Source of the DNA: Piper betle
Taxonomy: Eukaryota; Streptophyta; Magnoliopsida; Piperales; Piperaceae
Reading direction: 5' to 3'
NCBI GenBank assembly: GCA_033002965.1
Contig: JAURVB010012350.1
Coordinates: 1 to 64,000 of the forward strand
DNA length: 64,000 bases
The notes beneath the pieces are model-generated. The model was not told the DNA's origin and did no database searches. It saw only the letters and a list, made by a program, of their open reading frames with translations. Both the position numbers and the translations under genes were made by a program. Of the stretch, positions 36,807 through 47,586 are shown in pieces (position 1 is the first letter of the stretch; every line of letters starts with the position of its first letter).

Positions 36807-36890
36807 GAAAACTATGTTATGGATCTTCGAAGTAAAATTGCTGGATTGAAATGAATGCTTTCAATTATTCAACGATGGCAAACTGGCATG
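36807..36890 (+). pseudogene. ABRAXAS: Abraxas-like gene, probable exon 2 (coiled coil)
   Basis: After a TTGATAG acceptor, the frame in phase with exon 1 reads ENYVMDLRSKIAGL, the sort of leucine/charged helix that continues the Abraxas coiled coil. A TGA follows two codons later at about 36852. One extra base there would keep the frame open to a possible GTACTG donor at 36891. Further exons were not recognised; a CAG-preceded stretch at 37119-37168 is a weak candidate. Together with the exon 1 breaks this favours a decayed copy, but assembly error is not excluded. Confidence 0.5.
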
Positions 36891-37229
36891 GTACTGTTTT
36901 TGGATTCTCCTCTTTCTTAATTTATCTGTTATTTGCGTTTTTCTTTATAAAGCACCTGGACATTTTATTTCCTTTAATCTTACAACTCCAAATTCGAGTT
37001 AAAGCTTATTTTACAAATCTATTATAGTTCATCATACACTTATTTTGTAAAAATATTTTTCTATTGGTCATGCATACTTCAAAAAACATGGTATCACATG
37101 GCCCTATTTTCATTGACAGAGAGAATATGAAGGCATTAAGTTTACTGCTGAGGAGAACCCATTATGATATTTTTTCAGTAAGCTTTTAAGTCCTATTGCT
37201 TTCTGATTAGGACTGGTGATATGGTCCTT
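36891..37229. other. Intron-like A/T-rich sequence
   Basis: A/T-rich sequence downstream of the Abraxas-like exons, with no repeat or coding signal that could be assigned beyond the weak exon candidate at 37119-37168. Confidence 0.3.
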
Positions 37230-37530
37230 GATTAGTCTGAGAGAATTGAATGTGGAAAGTTAGAGATAATAAGGAAATGGGAAGGATTTGTAAGAAATCA
37301 GGGGGATAGGAAGTGAGGATTTGAGAGTTGATACAGGGAAATAGAAATTGGGAGGATTAGAAGAACAGAGAAGAACGTAGAGGATTGGAGAACGAGTGTG
37401 AAAGAAGTTGAAAAGAAAGGACATGAAGATTTAGAAGAGGAGGCTGTGGTTGGAGAAGATAAAGGTAGTAGAGGAAGACGAACTGAGAGAGCAAGAGAGC
37501 AGAAGGGAGAATATTAGGATGGAGATGAGT
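37230..37530 (+). other. Purine-rich strand-asymmetric tract
   Basis: About 300 bases with few pyrimidines on the plus strand (GGAAATGGGAAGGATTTG, AGAGAGCAAGAGAGCAGAAG). There is no tandem unit or convincing protein. It is followed by AATACTAATACAATGTTGTG and A/T-rich sequence. It could be the leader of an old retroelement; this is unproven. Confidence 0.4.
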
Positions 37531-39159
37531 TGCATATCAGAACTTGAATACTAATACAATGTTGTGCCCATTATATACACCATCCACTTCTTTTGGATTT
37601 TTTTAATTTCTCTTCTCACTAATTCTAACTAACATAGTTAAGCACCATATTATTATCTAATAACAATGCTTATACATAAAAACTTCCTTGACTTTCAAAG
37701 AATAAAAAATATGAACTATTTTACTGTAAGGTCCGAACCAGCTAGAAGTTTTATTTTATTGCACAAATAGAAGTCAAACCATTGGAAATGCCTATTGTTG
37801 AATAAGGACTGATATCTTCAGCCAAGCACACTAACAGAAACAAGTTAGATGGCTGTATCCCCCAGGATGCCATGTGAACAGTTAAGGGTAGAATTTATCA
37901 TGCTGAAGTTTCTCCAAGTCCTTGCAATTCCTGATGTTAATAGCGTCGAATAACATGAATCATTGATGAACTAAGACATTGAAATGGTAGAAAACTAGTA
38001 CCATGAGATCTTGTTGTCCTAGAGAGTTTAACTTTAAGCAATACACTATCTTAAGTTCCTTAATTGGTTGTCTTATAAAATCACAAAACATATTTCTCCC
38101 CACCAAATCTTTTCTGTAACCCATTTGACATTCTTTACTTCAACAAATTCCTTTTGACGAACTAAAAGTGGAGCTGCCAAGGATCTGTATTGTAGTTGGT
38201 ATGATCAACCATATAGCAAAGTTTGAGCCTAACTTGTGATCCGAAAACAACACTCTATTTCTGCCTTGGAGAATATGATGAGTGCTTTCTACACTTGAGA
38301 CCCATAGAGACGGTGAGTAGTGTGCTCCTATCTCAACTCTAACTAGCTTTGGTTCCAAAGTGTCTTCATTTCTTATTAGTACTACACTTAAGTGCTTCTT
38401 CTTCATATCTACGCCTTAAATCCTAAACCCTAATTCATAAAATGTGGCATGCATCACAGATGAACAGCTGATCAATTTGACATACACGACACGATTAGGC
38501 TGCAACTTTTTTGTGTCCCAATGGACATTCTATGGGCAGTGTTAAATGAACAATTCATCTTCAACTTGGACAGAGTCTATGCAAACATTTGACTTTCTAA
38601 AATCCCAATTAATTCTAAGATGTAGAATGACTGAAAAATTGTAATTGTAAGTCCAATACCATTTAGAAATCTTTGAAGCAACTTCTCCTGGAATTGCAAA
38701 TGTCCCAGGTACAAATAAGCCAATACTTTGTCATGTAGATGTTGCTAGCATCTTTGATCAAAGTTATGCAACCAAGAGTTCCTGGATCTCATATAAATCT
38801 GGTTTGTAATCCTTGACATAATAGACCTTAGTCTGAAGGGTACACAAATTTGTAGATAGATTCAAAGTTGTCCTAAAAAATTGATAGATTGCGCATTTGA
38901 ATCCTTTAAACCAGTTCATGGCAAGAAGATTATTTTGTGTGAATTGACTAGTTGCCTTTACTGATTTTACCCCATTATAAACAGAATAACAGTTTTGAAA
39001 TTATAGGTGGCAACACTTGTGGACATGATATTTACAGTGCCCCTATATAATAAACACCTTAGGAATGCCCACGAGGTGGTAATGTTGAGGGGAATAAACC
39101 TGGGATAATATGCTTGTCAGGTATTATTATTTTATTAGGACACCAAGTTGGGTTTATAT
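37531..39159. other. Unassigned A/T-rich sequence
   Basis: Low-copy-looking sequence. An 88-codon minus-strand open frame at 38140-38406 resembles no family I recognise, and nearby sequence on that strand has many stops. No repeat of the rest of the window is seen here. Confidence 0.3.
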
Positions 39160-40775
39160 TAAGGTCTATAAGAGGGACGAATATAAATATGTGGGTTGTA
39201 GAAGACTAACTAGTTGAACGTGATGATAATAATAGGTTCTTCTGCGTGACTGCATGAGGATAGTAAATCTGGATGATGGAGCTGAAATTGCATCCTACCT
39301 CTTAAAATATGGGAAAAATTAGGGTGAACTACGCTTTATATAGCTTACATTGGGTACAATATAATGAGGTTTATATGTATGAAAAATAAAATGCATAAGT
39401 GAGATGTTGATAATTTTTTGTCTTTTTTTATATCAATATGACATACTTTTATATTTTTAAAAAATGCACTAGTTTAAGGATATTTTAAAATTAAATTTTA
39501 TTACAATTAGTTCGATAATTAAGGTGAAAGGGTTAAAAATATTAGATTATCTATACATACCTTAATTATTTATTTTTACATTTTTTTGCAAATTTTGAGT
39601 AGTAGGACTTATTAAATTGCTCCAAATAAAAATTGTAACACATATAAGCTATGTGAGCTGTAACTGATTTATGTAAGGCTCTTAAATAATTAGAAGGTCA
39701 TGATAGTAATAAAGTTCTTTGTAATCGCATGGGGATATGGATCCATGCATGGGAAATTTGATCCATGTGATTACTAATGGTAGAGTTTTGATGGTTAGTC
39801 TTCTTCTTCTTCATCCTTGTAATCGTGTGGGGATATGGGTCTATACGATTACAAATGGGAGAGTTTTGACAGCGGGTCTTCTTCTTACACAACTTTTGGT
39901 TAGTTGACCTCGTTAAGAGTTTCTATTAAGGTTTATAAGAGGGAAGAATATTGATCCGCAATGTTGTAAAAGATTAACTAGTTGAAGGTGATGATAGAAA
40001 CAAGGTTCTTCTTCATAATCGCGTGGAGGTAGTAGGGCTAAATGATGGAGCTGAAATTGCATCCTATCTATAATATAATTAGGAGGTAATGATAGTAATA
40101 GGGTTCTTCTTTTTAATCACAATGAGGATATAGATCCATGTATGGGGATACGGATCCATGCGATTACAAATGACAGAGTTTTGATGGCTAGCCTTCTTCT
40201 TCTTCCTTGCAATCACATGTTGATATAGATCCTTGCGATTATAAATAGCAGAGTTTTAATGCCCGGTCTTCTTCTTACGATTCCTTCTTGTAGGCTGAAC
40301 TCGTGGGTTGGTTCTCTTTTGAGGGTTTCTATTAAGGTCTTTAAGAGGGAAAAATGTTGATAAGTGAATTTAAAAGATTAACTAGATGAAGGTGATGATA
40401 GTAATACGATTCTTCTTCTTTGTAATCACTTGGGGGTAGTGGGGTAACTAAAATTGCATGCTATCTATTAAAATGATGGGAGGTCATGATAGTGAGGTTC
40501 TTTGTAATTGCATGGTGATATAGATCCATGCATGGGGATATGGATCCATGTGATTATAAATAACAAAGTTTTGATCTCCTTTTTTCTTCTTCTTCCATGT
40601 AATCGCAAGGGTGGAATATTGATGTGTGAATTGTAAAAGATTAACTAGTTGAAGGTAATGATATTAATAAGGTTCATCTTCATAATCACATGGGGATAAT
40701 AAGTCTAAATGATTGAGCTGAAATTGCATCCTATCTATTAAAATAATTTGGTGGTGATTATAGTAACAAGGTCTT
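39160..40775 (+). repeat. Degenerate tandem repeat, 300-400 bp unit
   Basis: About four diverged units. Shared blocks recur in the same order: ATTAAGGTCTATAAGAGGGA, AAAAGATTAACTAGTTGAAG, GTGATGATAGTAATAAGGTTC, GAGCTGAAATTGCATCCTA and GATATGGATCCATGCG...GAGTTTTGATGG. Blocks begin near 39160, 39920, 40335 and 40610, with partial units between. The origin is unknown. Confidence 0.75.
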
Positions 40776-40784
40776 CTTCAATCA

Positions 40785-40975
40785 GTTGGTTTGGGTAAAA
40801 CCAAACTGAACCATAAACCAAACAAGCTGAAATGGGCTTTGTTTGGTTAACCAAACAAGAACTGAATTGTAATTGACAACCGAACCAATTTGTTTATTTT
40901 GGTTCTTTTTTAACCGAATTTTGACCGAATAAACTGAAATGATAATCAGCCCACCCTTTTTTACCATTTCCATGG
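40785..40975. mobile_element. Probable hAT-like subterminal fragment
   Basis: Alternating GGTTAACCAAAC, CCGAACCAA, AACCGAATTTTGACCG motifs in both orientations, next to GCCCACCC. Dense GGTT/AACC motifs with a GGGTGGGC end are common in plant Ac-like hAT elements. There are no clear terminal repeats or 8-bp duplication, so it is a decayed or non-autonomous copy at best. Confidence 0.4.
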
Positions 40976-41791
40976 CATTAATATCACATAATTGAATTCA
41001 TAACTAGTCCATCCATAGGTCTATTATCAACCTATATATTCTTGCTCAAAATAATTGAAGACTTTCTATTTTTTGCTCAAAGAAATGGTGAATATTTTGT
41101 GTTCAATGGTAGCAACCCACATTTTCTTATTACCAGTTCTATGATGCCTGTCCAAAAGGTTCAACTTCAAGGCCATTAATAGTTAATTAATTATGCTCAC
41201 AAGTCATACCGTTAGATATATACATTGAGTAAACAGTATATATACACCCATTTTCCCCAAAGTAAACAATATATACACACACACACTGTTTAAACAATGA
41301 ACAACTTGCAAAATAACATTAAACAAGCACCCATTCTCAGGAACTCATGGGGAGGCAATTGATCAAATCAAATAAAAATCAAACCAACATAAACAAGATT
41401 TAGATCCGGATCTCAAAGCTTTTCTACAACACATGGGTTTCTCCACTCTCCAATCTCCAAAACATTTTATTGTGCAGTATTCACTTTACAATGCTTGCAA
41501 ACATTTTGTTGATCACATAGATTTAAGTTGCTTTTGCTTCATGGGTTGCTTGGGTTGCTTCCCACCCCTAATTCACTCAAATGGGCAGGCATCGCCTGCA
41601 ACAAATGGAAACACTTATAGGTTGTGTTGGCAATTAAAAGCGTGATTCTCTATTGAAAAAGTATATTTGTATAGCATCAAGTCCATGGGGGCAAATCACA
41701 TATCCCTTGAAGTGTCCCCCGTAATTTAATCATTGTATGAAAGGAAAAAGAGGTGTGGATCTTTTGTGATTTCAAATGGAACTATTCCATG
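40976..41791. other. Unassigned sequence before hAT remnant
   Basis: A/T-rich sequence with an ACACACAC run near 41275 and no recognised gene. CCCACCCCTAATTCAC near 41560 resembles an inverted hAT end but has no partner. Confidence 0.3.
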
Positions 41792-43280
41792 TCAAATCCA
41801 ATCTTCCACATATATTAGAGCCTCCACTGCTCTAGGAGTTAAAAAACTCCTATAAGTATCTAACAAAAATCCTTCAATACTGAAAGTCAACTTTGAAGCT
41901 ACTATCATGATTGGTACAACTAGTATGACACGTCATCTGCAATAGAATAAGAAATTGAAAATTATTTACCTTCCACCATAGCAATATGTTGAAACCTTTT
42001 ACCGCATTTTTAGGATCTTCATCTAGATATTTTTCCAATTAATGTTTGCTATTGCTACTTCGTGTTCGAAATATATGCTTCTATTACAATGATTCTAGCA
42101 TGTGATCTTCAACGGTCGGACTTTTGATAGCTTGTTGCAAATTACTCAAAGGTTGGAGTATCCCCTTGTACTCTTCGTAAAGATGACCCAGAATATTCTT
42201 GGTTGATCAAGCCAACTTATCACCCGAAGCCGTCTTATAAATATCCTTAAGACAAAATCAAAGGTAATTAAACTTGTAGCGAGGATCAAATATGATGGCA
42301 ATATACATCAATAAGTTTTGATTATTCACATCACCCCAAGGTTTTGCAAACTTAATCATTCTTGTTACCATGGCACAAAAGGAGACATGTGGACTTACTT
42401 TCCACTTCTTTAAAATCATATAAACCTAGTTTATTTGATTGAAGAATATGTAAGATGCAAACATATGATGTACTTGATATCCTAATAGTTAGATCATAAA
42501 CACATTTTAGAAACTTCGTCATTTGCGAACAATTATTCCAATCATCCCTTCTAAGCACACCACTAGCCCTCGATTCTATTAAATCACTCACAAAACCATC
42601 ATCTTGTTATGCATATCTCTCAAATGCTCTTTTGAAAAGTTGGGCAACATTTAACATTAAATAAGTATATTTCTATCTTGTACTCTTCACATTAAAACAC
42701 AAAATTCTTTTACTTTCAATCTTCTCAAACTTTGCACACTTCTCAAACTTCTTGTAACAAGTTTGAAGTTGCCTTCACATACTTAATTACTTCTGTAACA
42801 CGAGAAATGGATATGTCTATATCTTTCAAACCATCATTCACCCTTTACAAAAAGAAGTCTTGTTGCCTAAATTCTTTTACAAATACAGCACAGCATTGTC
42901 ATTAGAGGCAGCATTGTCCACTATTAAAATTAACACTTCCTCAGTATCCAAATCTCATAAACATCGTTCAGCTTCTTTTCCAATAGCCTCTTGTTTATGA
43001 TTGAGAATTTGACAAAAGTTCTGTACCTTTTTGTTCAATTTCTAATCAAGGTCAATAAAATGGGTAGTAAGGCACATATAGTTGAGATTCTGGTTTGATG
43101 TCCATGTATGGTAATGGAGATTCTTTGACCTGTTGCTTTGGAATAACTCGTCAATTTCCCTAGCACATCAACATAACAGCCAAGGCAATTTCTTACTATT
43201 GTTAACCGGGAAGGAATGGGAAATCTAGGACACACGATATGCATGAGAACCTTCATGATAAATGATCCTATCAATGATAA
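41792..43280 (-). pseudogene. hAT (Ac-like) transposase pseudogene
   Basis: Three conserved hAT transposase parts lie in the right order on the minus strand. First, 43035-43274: a PRFPIPSRLTIVRNCL stretch, then GQRISITI, equivalent to the region leading into the catalytic domain. Second, 42440-42565: DDWNNCSQMTKFLKCVYDLT, typical of the helical insertion region. Third, 41792-42035: FNILLWWKVNNF, then VPIMIVASKLTFSI and LLDTYRSFLTPRAVEALI, the C-terminal dimerisation domain. Stops and frameshifts separate them, and the ASES motif reads ASKL. An N-terminal BED zinc finger was not found. Terminal inverted repeats were not identified. Confidence 0.85.
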
Positions 43281-43693
43281 CCTTTTTAATAGATAAATGA
43301 TCTGCTTTGTAAATTGCCATATTTCCTTCTATGATCTCCACTTCCTGAATAAGGATCTACTTGGGCTGAACCAAATGGCTTCTTACGACAAGAAGACTAA
43401 TGACTTATAAATTAAGAAATGTCATTTCGAGAACTATAAGTGGGCGAGGCTCACCCCTTATGGGCATACCCCTAATTGTCAACATCAGTATTAGGAGCAA
43501 ACTTGTTTTATTATATCTGTAGGTAAGATTATAGTTTTTGATTGTTATCAGCAGGTTTGATACATGATTTATGAGTTAGTATAATGAGAACTTGGGTTCT
43601 CATAGTATTGGTTTCATCAAAGAAAATGTTGGGAAATGACATCTATCTTCAAAGAAATATTGCAGCTGTTGATTTTAGAGATTTGTAGATGAT
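43281..43693. other. Unassigned sequence
   Basis: Flank upstream of the hAT remnant. It may contain the lost N-terminal part and terminus of that element; GGGCATACCCCTAA near 43472 faintly resembles a hAT end. No gene is seen. Confidence 0.3.
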
Positions 43694-43896
43694 TTAACTA
43701 TTATTCTATGCATGCATGCATATTATGACACGAACTAGTAGCAAGCTGAGTTATATTTTGGTTATGAAAATATGGACACTGTATGGCAAATGTATGGCTA
43801 GTTAGTGATTTAACTATTATTCTATGCATGCGTGCATATCATGACACGAACTAGTAGCAAGCTGAGTTATGTTTTGGTTATGAAAATTTGGACACT
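43694..43896 (+). repeat. Short direct duplication (~88 bp)
   Basis: GATTTAACTATTATTCTATG through GCAAGCTGAGTTATNTTTTG and GAAAATNTGGACACT occurs twice (about 43694-43782 and 43807-43896), separated by about 25 bases. The copies differ at a few positions. Confidence 0.85.
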
Positions 43897-45128
43897 AGCA
43901 ATTTCGAGTAAAAAACAACTTGTATCTATGAAATTGAACAATCAAAACAAATAACAATGATACAATTTACCAATATTTGTTGCATAATGCAAGGAAACTC
44001 TGATCGAGCTCGACAACTCTTATTATATATAGTAAAATTACAAATAATTTTAATAATGTATAAAATAACAAAAATTACACTAAGACGATATCCTTTTGCA
44101 TCAATGAGATAAAAGCTATAATTTTTTATGTAAGGCAATGGGATAACATTTCGTACAAGGAATCCTAATCGCTCCAATTTGCAGGTCCAAGCCCCAAGGT
44201 GGAGACTGGAATTGAGTGAAGTGGTTGCAGCTTTCACAATGCACTCAAATTTTGATGATTTTTCAAGCTTCCTAATGTCGTATCAGGATCACAAATACTT
44301 AAGTTGATAACATCTACATTTGTCAAGACTATTCTCCAATATGAGAGAACCCGGGAGGGTTTTTCTTGTTGACTGTGTTTTGTATGACTTACTGGATTAT
44401 GTTATTTATTGTGATGCTTAATGTATATGTTTTAGTTTTATGTTGAATATGTTGGACACATTTTTGAGTTATGCCTAAATATTGGGGGGTCCCACTAAAT
44501 TCCATGTCTATTCTCTTTTTGGATAGTGAGACAATAAAAGAAAGTGGACATGAGAAAGAACAAGAACAAAAAATTGTATCATTTTCACTTTTGTGTTTAG
44601 TTAGAAAGAAGAAAAAAATGTTAACGTAATATGGGTGAAAGCTAATTAGAAACACTTATCCAAAATAATTAAATTCTTACAAACTTTAAGATCTTATATA
44701 TATTGCAAGTATAGACAAAAATAGTGGAAATAATTTAAATAACTTTAAGCACAATTTAAATATAATATAATTGAGTAAAAGAAAAAGATATTCACTAATA
44801 GATTATTGTGGTAAATACAAGTGAATGAGCAATAAATAAGTAATAGATGAATAAATAGACATAATCAAGACAAGTAGTCAAATAGAACTCAAATAATAAT
44901 ATACATGACGAACAACATGTTCTATTTAAAAAGTTCTATTCCAAATTATTTCTTGTGTATGTGGTGAACAAGTTAAACCATTTAAGTATAAAAGTAGCCT
45001 AGAATTTGAAACAACTTAACTCACAATAGCGATCAAGTTCAAATAAAAAGGAGTTTAGGAAACGTGCAAATCAAGTAATATAAACAATTAGCACAAAACA
45101 TACAAAGACAGAGAAGGTATTAGATACA
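43897..45128. other. Unassigned A/T-rich sequence
   Basis: No gene, tandem repeat or element of the window's families is seen. Minus-strand open frames at 43926-44237 and 44389-44655 show no recognisable domain. Confidence 0.3.
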
Positions 45129-45133
45129 AATAA

Positions 45134-45745
45134 TGTAACGACCTGGCCCAAAGTGCAACGTAATGGGCTAAGTCATTTCTTTAAAATGGGTACCCCGGAA
45201 GTTAAAGATCTATAGTCCATTCCCACTTATAAACAGGATCTTACCCATTTTAAAGAAATGACTTAGCCCATTACGTTGCACTTTGGGCCGGGTCGTTACA
45301 AATGGTATCAGAGCCGACCTGGTTCCGTGTTAGATGGTGCGATGGACTAGGGACGTTGGCTAGGCTGCCGGTCACGGGCCAAAAAAAGGTCGTGGGCTGG
45401 GGTTAGCAATGGGCCAAGACTAGAAACGTTGACTAGGCTGCCGGTCACGGGCCAAAAAGGACGTGGGCTGGGGCTAGCAACGGGCCAAGAATAGGCATTT
45501 CGGGACGCAACGAGCCAAGAATAGGCATTTCGGGGACGCAACGGGCCAAGAATAGGCATTTCGGGGACGAAATTTCCTAAGGTGGGTGGATTGTGAGATC
45601 CCTCAACTTAGTCCCACATCTAATACCTACTGGGAGAAGATCCTGTTTATAAGTGGGAATGGACTAGAGATCTTTAACTTCTGGGGTACCCATTTTAAAG
45701 AAATGACTTAGCCCATTACGTTGCACTTTGGGCTGGGTCGTTACA
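45134..45745 (+). mobile_element. Second TRIM copy with fold-back LTR
   Basis: Flanked by a perfect TSD AATAA (45129-45133, 45746-45750). It begins with a reverse-complement LTR piece (45134-45241), then a forward LTR end (45242-45300), primer-binding site TGGTATCAGAGCC (45303-45315), an internal region, and a full forward LTR (45592-45745). The first 59 bases (45134-45192) are almost the exact reverse complement of 45242-45300, giving a hairpin with a ~49-base loop. The internal region carries three tandem copies of a 30-40 base block with GGCCAAGAATAGGCATTTCG. Confidence 0.95.
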
Positions 45746-47586
45746 AATAAACTTTTTAAGAGATTTTCAATTGTTACGTCTTCTCTTATAGCTTATCAAA
45801 TCTTTTAATGAGTAGGTCTTTGTAGCTTCACTATAACAATCAACTTATACAATTTATAAATAATAAGACTTCCTTTATAAGTACCAAATGCAAAGGAATT
45901 TACGCTTACAAACCCTTTTTCTCAAACATCTCTTAAGTGCTAAGGAACCTTACACTCCTAACCCCGTAAGAGTCTTTAACAAGCTTTCCTTCTCTAGCGT
46001 AGAATGCCAAAGAAGTTTGCAAGCTACAAAGTTTTTTTATCTAACACCAAGCACCAAGTAACTTTATAAGTTACAAGTCTTTCTTTTTACGTAGCACTCA
46101 AATGACAAGGAGTCTTACAACAAGCTCTAAACACCTTTCTAAGTAAACCACCACTTTGAAGCTATACTCCCTTCATAAGCTCACAGCTTGAACTAAAACG
46201 AGTCTTCTCTCCAAGCACCTTCCTCCTCTTAAACAAGATGCTCACACACTCTCAACAGCATGAGAGTTCACAAATTAACTCAAGCAATTTAAGCAATGCG
46301 TCATATACAAAATCTCTCATTGATTACACAATGAACCACCTAGGAATACAATCTAATAAACCATGCCAATCTTAACATAAGCTTGAGTTTTCTAATTCAC
46401 ACCTATAGAGCTTAGGGGTTCATTCCATAACATGAGGTGTCCAAAACTTAGGCCTTATTTATTGGTATCTTTTATATCCTCTCCGAAAATAGGAGCAGTT
46501 GGGATTTGAATCCCTCCTTTTTACTTTTTCCAACTTCTAGTTTTAAAACTTTTTTCGAATGATCCATTACTGAAGAATTGACCGAATGCCTGCCAAATGA
46601 TTACTTAACACTAACAACATTAACTTGTTGAACCATCTTCTTAAACATCACCAATCTATTGCGAATCTCCGAACTCTCAATCGGTTTTTGAAGTTTGCGT
46701 TGAAGATCTCCTTGATACCTGAATGTGCGACCATACTCTACTGCTTCCCTTGTTAATCTTCTTTTGACCATAGTCTTTGGTTGCTGAACCCTTGATTGAA
46801 GGGGTAACTGAAACCAATTCCTGCACGGTTTCTCACCAAGTCCAATGTCTTCAGCTACAGAATGCATGACTGAATCTTAGCCGAAGATAATAACTTTCTT
46901 CTTAATCTACACCTCTATGCTTTGGTTGTTGAACTTCTCACCAAACACAAATCGAAGTGTCCTTCATTACGCTTTATTTCATTTTTCAATCTTCAATCAT
47001 TGATTTGGTTGTTTAATCATTTTCTTCACTTGGAGGAATAGATTGACTCAAATGATTGTACTTAGAGAGCTTACATTGTATTTTATCCAAATAAGGTTCA
47101 ACACATATATCGAAACCCTACTCAATGAAAACACCTCTAATATATTGTGAGCTCTTGGGTTGTAGGATAAGGAAGAAATTTTTGGAGTGACAATCTATTG
47201 AATATCGTCTTTGACAGAGGAGAGCACATGAAAGGCATTTTGAGGTTCGTGAATGAGTAAAGCACTACTGAAAAAAAGGGAAGAGAAAGCCAGAGACAAG
47301 TGAAGAGATTGACTAAGCCAATCATGAATGATGACCTATATGGGTTCACTTCTTGCTCCTTACCTCGAAGGGGCTGGTTCCAATCCTAATGAAACATTCC
47401 TTAAGCTTGCATTGTAGATTTTTAATTCTCAAAGTGTAAACCCCAAGCTTTTCGTCCAGAGGTTTTAATTTCGGTTCGGTCGAGACCCCTAATCGAGTTG
47501 CTTACCCGGCCATTTTGCCACATATTTATGTATGGTATCTAATTATGTATGAGTTGCCTAAGCCTTAGCTCCTTTGGCTTTGTTGC
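45746..47586. other. Unassigned sequence between TRIM and solo LTR B2
   Basis: A/T-rich DNA. An 88-codon minus-strand open frame at 46601-46867 is unrecognised and has no supporting context. Near 47440, GTGTAAACCCCAAGCTTTTC could be the start of another LTR split by B2 and continued after 50515, but no matching end was found. Confidence 0.3.

Noticed and set aside
46601..46867. 88-codon minus-strand open frame as a gene
   Set aside because: No recognisable domain, no splice or promoter context; a chance frame is as likely.
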